Origin: Mycobacterium sp.
GTDB lineage: Bacteria; Actinomycetota; Actinomycetes; Mycobacteriales; Mycobacteriaceae
Direction of reading: 5' to 3'
Length of the DNA stretch: 64,000 nucleotides
Assembly: GCA_016197405.1 (NCBI GenBank)
Contig: JACPVR010000017.1
Coordinates: forward strand, 1-64,000
The notes under the pieces were generated by a model that saw only the letters and a program-made list of their open reading frames with translations, had not been told where the DNA came from and searched no databases. Positions 59,727 through 64,000 of this stretch are shown one piece after another. Position numbers and translations under genes: made by a program. Positions within the stretch are counted from its first letter, which is position 1. Every line of letters starts with the position of its first letter.

Positions 59727-61102
59727 CTAGCGGTTCCCAACTCGGGAAGAAACACCGGATGCGATTCCAGGCCATGGGATTTCGCGACCGTCAGCACCGC
59801 CAGCCAACCACCGTCGAACGCCCGCCGATGCGACAACACGGCCTCACCGACCGCCAGCCCCGCGAACCGTCGGATGATCAGCTCATCGATGTCGGCGCCG
59901 ACGCGCACCAGCTTCGCACCATGCTGACGGCTCGACCTGACGAAGGCAGTGCTTGTCACATGCCAGTAGTGAATGCGCGGATTGTTCGCCTCCCAGCACC
60001 ACTCCCACAGATCGGGCAGCGACCCGAACCGCCGGCCGTCATAGAGCAGCAGGCTCGGCATGGTGCGCACAATGTCCACCAGCGGCCACACCGTGATGTC
60101 CGACCGCGCAGGCAGGCCCCCTGGCCCCGACGGCAAGGTCACATTCACGATCTCCCTGCGCTGGCGCAGCGCCTCACCGAGGTAGTCATACAGTGCCTTC
60201 ACATCGGGGCGCTGACCGTAATCGGCCGCCAGCCCCACCGCGGTCCGGAACTTTCCCCACAGCCTGCTAATCAGCCCGTCGAGCACCTCAGCGGATACTC
60301 CGTTCTCGCTCGATGACCGGGGCTCCACCGGCTGATGCGCGCCCGCCTGCTGGTCGCTGGCTGCGGGGAACAGGGCAGGCCCACGTAGTTGTATCCGATC
60401 CAACACATCGAAGGCGGACACATCGGCTGAGAAAGCCACATACGCCACGAACAGCGCGGCCAGCGCAGCCTCCTGCACATCGCCTACAGCCCACCGCACA
60501 TCCTCACGGACTTGCAGCGCTTCCAACAGCTTTCGCGCTTCCTGCAAGGTCGCCACAGCCGGTAAGGCGTCCACGACGCCGCGATTGAAGATCCCGGCCC
60601 GCAGAGTGGTCGAGCGCACGGCGTCCGCACTGAACACGTCGGTCCACCGCCGGATGAAGTGGTACCCGGCACCGGATTCTGCATCCCCGCGCGGTAGCGC
60701 GTCGACATCGATGAGCATGGACTGGCCCGCGTGCAGCAGCCGATCCTGGAGGCCATCGAAACCACCAACGAGAAGCGTGCCAGGCCACTCCAGTTCCTCG
60801 CCACTGTCGCAATGTAACCCCAGAGAATGCGGCGGCACCCCGCGTACGCGCGCCAGGTCGAACCGATCAGATACAGGGCCCTGACCGCAAATCAAGACGC
60901 TGCGTAACAGCCCTGACGGTAGCCGCAGCCCAGCATCGAGCTTGCGCAGTGTCGCCTCAGACGGCCCAAATTCCTGCCCGTTCTCCAACTCGCCAATCAC
61001 CTGCCGGCTAGGGCCGCCGCGTTGACTGACTACATCTTGGGTAGCGCCCTGCCCTTCACGCAGCGCACGGATGAATCCGCCGAAATCCAGGGTCTCCAAC
61101 AT
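59723..61102 (-). CDS. XRE-type HTH regulator with large C-terminal domain, 459 aa
   Basis: ATG 61102. Residues 1-65 form an HTH: FGGFIRALREGQGATQDVVS, SRQVIGELENGQEFGPSEAT. The rest (about 390 residues) is helical and strand mixed, e.g. SLPDLWEWCWEANNPRIHYW and LIIRRFAGLAVGEAVLSHRR, with no known family; its length recalls HTH proteins that sense a ligand or pair with a toxin. Two overlapping perfect inverted repeats lie 16-48 bp upstream, so autoregulation is likely. Confidence 0.65.
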   Translation of the reverse strand: MLETLDFGGFIRALREGQGATQDVVSQRGGPSRQVIGELENGQEFGPSEATLRKLDAGLRLPSGLLRSVLICGQGPVSDRFDLARVRGVPPHSLGLHCDSGEELEWPGTLLVGGFDGLQDRLLHAGQSMLIDVDALPRGDAESGAGYHFIRRWTDVFSADAVRSTTLRAGIFNRGVVDALPAVATLQEARKLLEALQVREDVRWAVGDVQEAALAALFVAYVAFSADVSAFDVLDRIQLRGPALFPAASDQQAGAHQPVEPRSSSENGVSAEVLDGLISRLWGKFRTAVGLAADYGQRPDVKALYDYLGEALRQRREIVNVTLPSGPGGLPARSDITVWPLVDIVRTMPSLLLYDGRRFGSLPDLWEWCWEANNPRIHYWHVTSTAFVRSSRQHGAKLVRVGADIDELIIRRFAGLAVGEAVLSHRRAFDGGWLAVLTVAKSHGLESHPVFLPELGTAS

Positions 61103-61117
61103 AACCCCACACTAACA

Positions 61118-61150
61118 CGAATCGACACGATTCGACAGGTCGTGTCGAAT
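61118..61150. promoter_or_regulatory. overlapping palindromic operators of the HTH regulator
   Basis: CGAATCG-ACA-CGATTCG (61118-61134) and ATTCGACA-GGTCG-TGTCGAAT (61130-61150) are perfect and share five bases. Both contain TCGACA/TGTCGA half-sites. They precede the HTH gene start at 61102 and follow the stop-side region of the 61870 gene, giving tandem dimer sites. Confidence 0.65.
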
Positions 61151-61189
61151 GATGCCGCCTGTTGTTGTCGGCGGGTGCCCGAGACTCAA

Positions 61190-61870
61190 TTACCCGCCGT
61201 TTCGCCAGTAATCGGGAAGACGCCACATCTGAGCGAGGGTGGGCCCGCTGAGCATGACCCGCCACTTGTTCTCCACCATCGGGCTACCCCACGTTTCTGA
61301 CCGCGCCCGGAGCCAGCCCGCCCAATCATTGCTGATACCCGCATCATTGAGCCCAGCCAGATAACTCGCCACCAACTCATCACGCTGGGCCATGTGGACC
61401 GGAGTGTTCGGATCGCGCAACTCGGCGTAGGGGAGTGTCGTCAGCTCTTCGATGACCGACTCGTCGGTATATGTCCCTGTCAGACTGTCGACAGTGAACT
61501 TGCTCAGCACTGTCATTCCCCGCATTTCAAGTAACGACAGGTACGTTTGAGCGCTGCGCACCCGCGCCCGCTCGTTGACCCCGAACTGGGCGATAAACCA
61601 CGCGTCGAGCGCTACCCGCCATGGCGCCCGGTGCGGTTCCCAGGCCTGTGGCGGTAGCTGCTGTAATTCCATCACTGCGGCCCGGTCATCGTCGGTGACC
61701 GCATGTGGGTAGAGCCGCTCTTTGGCCGACATCGCAGTGCTGCGCCACTGAGGATCGAGCGTGCCGAAACGTGCGTGCTCCAACAGCTTTGCCAATAGAT
61801 CATCACGCACCGTGGCGACGTATTGTGCGCCGACCTGCTGGGAAGGATCGGACATACCGGGAACCGGCAT
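61190..61870 (-). CDS. unknown protein, 226 aa
   Basis: ATG 61870, 6 bp after the upstream stop. Helical throughout: YVATVRDDLLAKLLEHARFG, WRVALDAWFIAQFGVNERAR, YLAGLNDAGISNDWAGWLRA. No signal or membrane segment, no known motif. It forms an operon with the FtsK/EccC-like gene upstream, which suggests a shared role in ESX or transfer function. Confidence 0.55.
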   Translation of the reverse strand: MPVPGMSDPSQQVGAQYVATVRDDLLAKLLEHARFGTLDPQWRSTAMSAKERLYPHAVTDDDRAAVMELQQLPPQAWEPHRAPWRVALDAWFIAQFGVNERARVRSAQTYLSLLEMRGMTVLSKFTVDSLTGTYTDESVIEELTTLPYAELRDPNTPVHMAQRDELVASYLAGLNDAGISNDWAGWLRARSETWGSPMVENKWRVMLSGPTLAQMWRLPDYWRNGG

Positions 61871-61876
61871 CTGACA

Positions 61877-62614
61877 TCACCAGTCCTTCCCGCCGGTCCC
61901 GCACGCGGGCAACGCCACCTCGACGGTGGATCCTGCCCGCCAGGACGCAGCCATGCCGTCATCGTGCACGATCAGAACCCCAGAGACCTGCCCCGCGCAG
62001 CCCGCGAGCCGCGGCTGGTCGAGGCGCTGCGCGGCCAGCACCGTGTGGATATCCAGCGACCGCCCTACCCGCAACATCCGCTCCATGGCATCGAGCGCCG
62101 CCGGACTGTCCATCGCATCGCCGTCGACTGCCACCACAACTGCGCCCTGGTCAGGCCTTACCGGCTCATCCCGGTCGCTATGCCGGAGGTCAGCCGCCCT
62201 CCGCAGCTCGGCGAATTCCCTTGCACCTGCATCCTTTAACGTCTCCACCCTCGACTCGATCAACTTGGTGATGCGGGCGACTGCCTGATGCTGGTCGATA
62301 TCTGTACCCATCAAAGTGATCACCTGAACTCCACGCTCAGGTGGGCGCACGGACATTGACTCGGTCATCAGCTCCACCGCGCGGCAACGCCGCGCCTGTG
62401 ACGCACCGACCACCGCCAGGTGCGGACCTTCGCCGCCAGCGGCGCGTTCCTCGATATCAACCCAGCGCCGCCGGCCGGCGGTGTCCGTACCGATCACGAC
62501 CTGCAAGGAGCCGTCCGCGCGGGCGACGGCCCGCAGCGCCACCGGATACGGCGTTCCCGGAAACCGCTTCTGATAGTCCCGCGCTGCTCGTTTGCGTGCA
62601 TTCGAAGATGTCAT
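61877..62614 (-). CDS. FtsK/EccC-like protein with degenerate P-loop, 245 aa
   Basis: ATG 62614. Short N-terminal NARKRAARDYQKRFPGTPYP motif typical of actinobacterial FtsK-like transfer proteins. Then GPHLAVVGASQARRCRAVEL where GPHxxIxGxxGSGKSxxL is expected: the Walker A Lys-Ser/Thr is lost. Further landmarks remain: VITLMGTDIDQHQAVARITK, AVVVAVDGDAMDS (Walker B region) and RSLDIHTVLAAQRLDQPRLA (the HxxLAxQRP segment). So one ATPase fold that has probably lost ATP binding. It could be a regulator or dominant partner of EccC or the coupling protein. Confidence 0.7.
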   Translation of the reverse strand: MTSSNARKRAARDYQKRFPGTPYPVALRAVARADGSLQVVIGTDTAGRRRWVDIEERAAGGEGPHLAVVGASQARRCRAVELMTESMSVRPPERGVQVITLMGTDIDQHQAVARITKLIESRVETLKDAGAREFAELRRAADLRHSDRDEPVRPDQGAVVVAVDGDAMDSPAALDAMERMLRVGRSLDIHTVLAAQRLDQPRLAGCAGQVSGVLIVHDDGMAASWRAGSTVEVALPACGTGGKDW

Positions 62615-62869
62615 AGCAAATCACTGGATCCCTTCAAAGACATTCATGCGTAGCCGCCCACATCAACGACGCACTGATCTTTGTCGGGAGCGCGTGACCC
62701 GGAGAGCCTGGTCCTCGGAAAGTAATTCGGTGGCAATCCCGATGTGGGCAGGACTGCGACGCGACCGAGGGAGACCGCCTTCGCGCAATGGCGTTGGCTA
62801 CCAGCATAGTCCATGCCTGCCGCACACGACGTCGCGAACGCGCCGACTCCCACCCACATCCAGCTGCCC

Positions 62870-63172
62870 CTATCTGTCCGGGGTGGCCAAGATCTTGAAA
62901 AGCATGTTGTTCACATCCGTCAGAGCCTGGAGGTCAACGCGGCGAAAGAACTCATCCAACGCTGACTTGCGCAGGCTGGTTACCAGGCCGGGAGCCGCCC
63001 ACGCGGTGTCTCCCAACGGCACGCCGAACCCGGTATCTGGATTGTGGTCGAACACCGGCACGACGATCACGGTCGGCTCACTGGGGATCTCGTTGTAGAC
63101 CGTGGAGGAAATGACGAGCACGTTGATTCCGGTGCCCGTAACCCAAATCTCGCCTCGGCGTGGAGATCTCAA
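62870..63172 (-). CDS. mazF: MazF-type toxin
   Basis: 100 aa from ATG 63172, overlapping the antitoxin stop (ATGA). RRGEIWVTGTGINVLVISST matches the N-terminal strands of MazF/PemK (PRRGEIWxV...RPVLVVS). SLRKSALDEFFRRVDLQALT corresponds to the core before the last helix VNNMLFKILAT. MazF toxins cleave mRNA at short sequences. The usual Pro in the second strand is replaced, and activity is expected but not provable here. The 255 bp downstream (62615-62869) contain no gene. Confidence 0.8.
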   Translation of the reverse strand: MRSPRRGEIWVTGTGINVLVISSTVYNEIPSEPTVIVVPVFDHNPDTGFGVPLGDTAWAAPGLVTSLRKSALDEFFRRVDLQALTDVNNMLFKILATPDR

Positions 63173-63399
63173 CCCCTTGTCAACTCGTCAAGATTTCGGT
63201 CGGCCCAGGCCTCGCTGAAGGCGACGGAATCGGGGTGCTCCCGCATCCACAGGTCGTGAGCTTCGCATCTGCGGCGCATGTCCTCAACATCGAGCACGCC
63301 CTCGATCCAGGAATTCATCGACGTATGGTCAGCATCTGCGTACCGCTTCACCGCCTCGTAGGCACCGTCGGACAAGCGCAACGTAACAGTCTTAGCCAT
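63169..63399 (-). CDS. RHH antitoxin (MazE position)
   Basis: 76 aa from ATG 63399; an in-frame codon at 63438 would add 13 unlikely residues. MAKTVTLRLSDGAYEAVKRY is the strand and first helix of a ribbon-helix-helix, and HTSMNSWIEGVLDVEDMRRR the second helix. The C-terminal acidic part (HPDSVAFSEAWADRNLDELT) would wrap the toxin. Coupled to mazF. No ribosome site is visible, so it may be leaderless. Confidence 0.8.
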   Translation of the reverse strand: MAKTVTLRLSDGAYEAVKRYADADHTSMNSWIEGVLDVEDMRRRCEAHDLWMREHPDSVAFSEAWADRNLDELTRG

Positions 63400-63556
63400 C
63401 ACTGGATGATAGCACTTATTGATAGCAGATCGTGGCACCGGAATGGACTAGGGTCAGGTCCGGGCGAGAATGGCGTCGTCCGATGGGTGGAGTCGCATCG
63501 GACGATTCGCCGCGGGCGAATTCGGCCCAACCGTTCCTTTTGTCACTGTGACGTTT

Positions 63557-64000
63557 CTAATCAAATGACGCAGAGACGGCAGGGTAGTAGCCGGTCCAAT
63601 ACTCGCCGCCCGCAAGGTATTCAGACACCTCGCTGATCTCGCTGTCATTGAGTCGGACTCCTAGTGCCGTCTCAATCCCGGGTACGAACTCCGCGCGCCC
63701 GACGTGTTCACCGCGCGCGGCTTCGAGCCCGCGATGAAAGATCGCAAGAGCACGTGCGAAGACGTGCCGGTCGGTCTGCCACGCCCAGGCCAGCACCCGT
63801 CCCATGGAATCGCCTGCGTTCGCCAAATGGCCATCAAGCCATGCATTTTCAGCGGCATACGCAGATTCACTTTCACCAACGGAGATGAGCAGCAGTTCGA
63901 GCAGCGCCGAGTCGTCGAGGATCCTGGCCTTCGCCGGCACGAGGTGTGCGACTACCCGGCTGCCCTTGACGATATGTGTAACGATCCCGCGTTCAGCGTC
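63557..64000 (-). CDS. Phd/YefM-like antitoxin-type protein with long C-terminus, 5' end outside window
   Basis: The frame is open to the right edge. The first visible residues DAERGIVTHIVKGSRVVAHL then VPAKARILDDSALLELL match the end of a Phd/YefM domain (AERGExxxITRxGxPVAxLVP). About 120 residues follow (AENAWLDGHLANAGDSMGRV, RALAIFHRGLEAARGEHVGR), longer than normal Phd tails. It could be an antitoxin fused to a toxin-neutralising or regulatory domain. A GTG at 63940 would give a shorter protein but would discard the conserved part. TGTCACTGTGACG (63541-63553) lies just after its stop. Confidence 0.6.
   Translation of the reverse strand, partial: DAERGIVTHIVKGSRVVAHLVPAKARILDDSALLELLLISVGESESAYAAENAWLDGHLANAGDSMGRVLAWAWQTDRHVFARALAIFHRGLEAARGEHVGRAEFVPGIETALGVRLNDSEISEVSEYLAGGEYWTGYYPAVSASFD

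Noticed and set aside
1..64000. A relaxase (MobF/TraA-type) gene
   Set aside because: I looked for three-His HUH plus upstream Tyr patterns in large ORFs; the only HUH found is tnpA. The relaxase must lie outside the window.
1..64000. tRNA or rRNA genes
   Set aside because: No cloverleaf or rRNA-like segment was recognised in the intergenic gaps; this was by eye, without a covariance search.

Overview
The window is high-GC DNA with mycobacterial codon use. It carries a full plasmid-type ESX (type VII) secretion locus, PE/PPE genes, EspR-like regulators and a VirB4/TcpC/VirD4-type conjugation apparatus. This gene set matches the pRAW-like conjugative plasmids of Mycobacterium, whose transfer is known to need both type IV and type VII secretion (established for M. 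marinum pRAW). I read it as part of such a plasmid, or an integrated relative. I see no relaxase, so the window does not hold the whole transfer region. || LAYOUT. (1) 1-11.4 kb, minus strand: a translationally coupled T4SS operon. In order of transcription: small membrane protein, membrane protein with acidic N-terminus, TcpC (VirB8-like), small two-helix protein (pilin-position), VirB4, VirB6/TrbL-like, then accessory genes (repeat protein, ASCH protein, unknown, degenerate D12 adenine methylase, winged helix, NrdH glutaredoxin cut by the window edge). (2) 11.4-12.3 kb, plus strand: one membrane protein. (3) 12.3-43.9 kb, minus strand: one long run of about 29 genes. It begins with secreted or accessory ESX proteins, including three proteins that share an N-terminal module, two of which end in peptidoglycan-hydrolase domains. 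It continues through eccB, eccCa, eccCb, PE, PPE, an esx pair, espG, espI, eccD, mycP, eccE and eccA. It ends with a zinc-ribbon-like protein, a free copy of the coupling-protein helical domain, the VirD4-like coupling protein, and two EspR-like regulators flanking a small membrane protein. (4) 44-47.3 kb: divergent RHH-like gene, structured intergenic DNA, primase-type replication protein, unknown gene. (5) 47.3-49.0 kb: an IS200/IS605-type element with tnpA and tnpB. (6) 49.0-52.2 kb: AT-rich region, eight perfect 16-bp iterons, parA, RHH-type parB partner, duplicated-HTH regulator. (7) 52.2-59.7 kb: a giant DarB-like methyltransferase-helicase whose N-terminal codons overlap a second gene in another frame, and two small unknown genes. 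(8) 59.7-64 kb, minus strand: HTH regulator with palindromic operators, unknown gene, degenerate FtsK/EccC-like ATPase, MazEF-type toxin-antitoxin, and a Phd/YefM-like antitoxin entering from the right edge. || WORKING TOGETHER (inference). Replication and partition (4, 6) maintain the element and toxin-antitoxin modules (8) stabilise it. The ESX machine exports Esx/PE/PPE and cell-wall hydrolases that may open the envelope. VirB4, VirB6, TcpC and VirD4 move the DNA, and the methyltransferase-helicase probably counters restriction in the recipient. A shared TGTT(T/C)ACG-type element upstream of at least four start regions suggests common control of the T4SS and ESX blocks.
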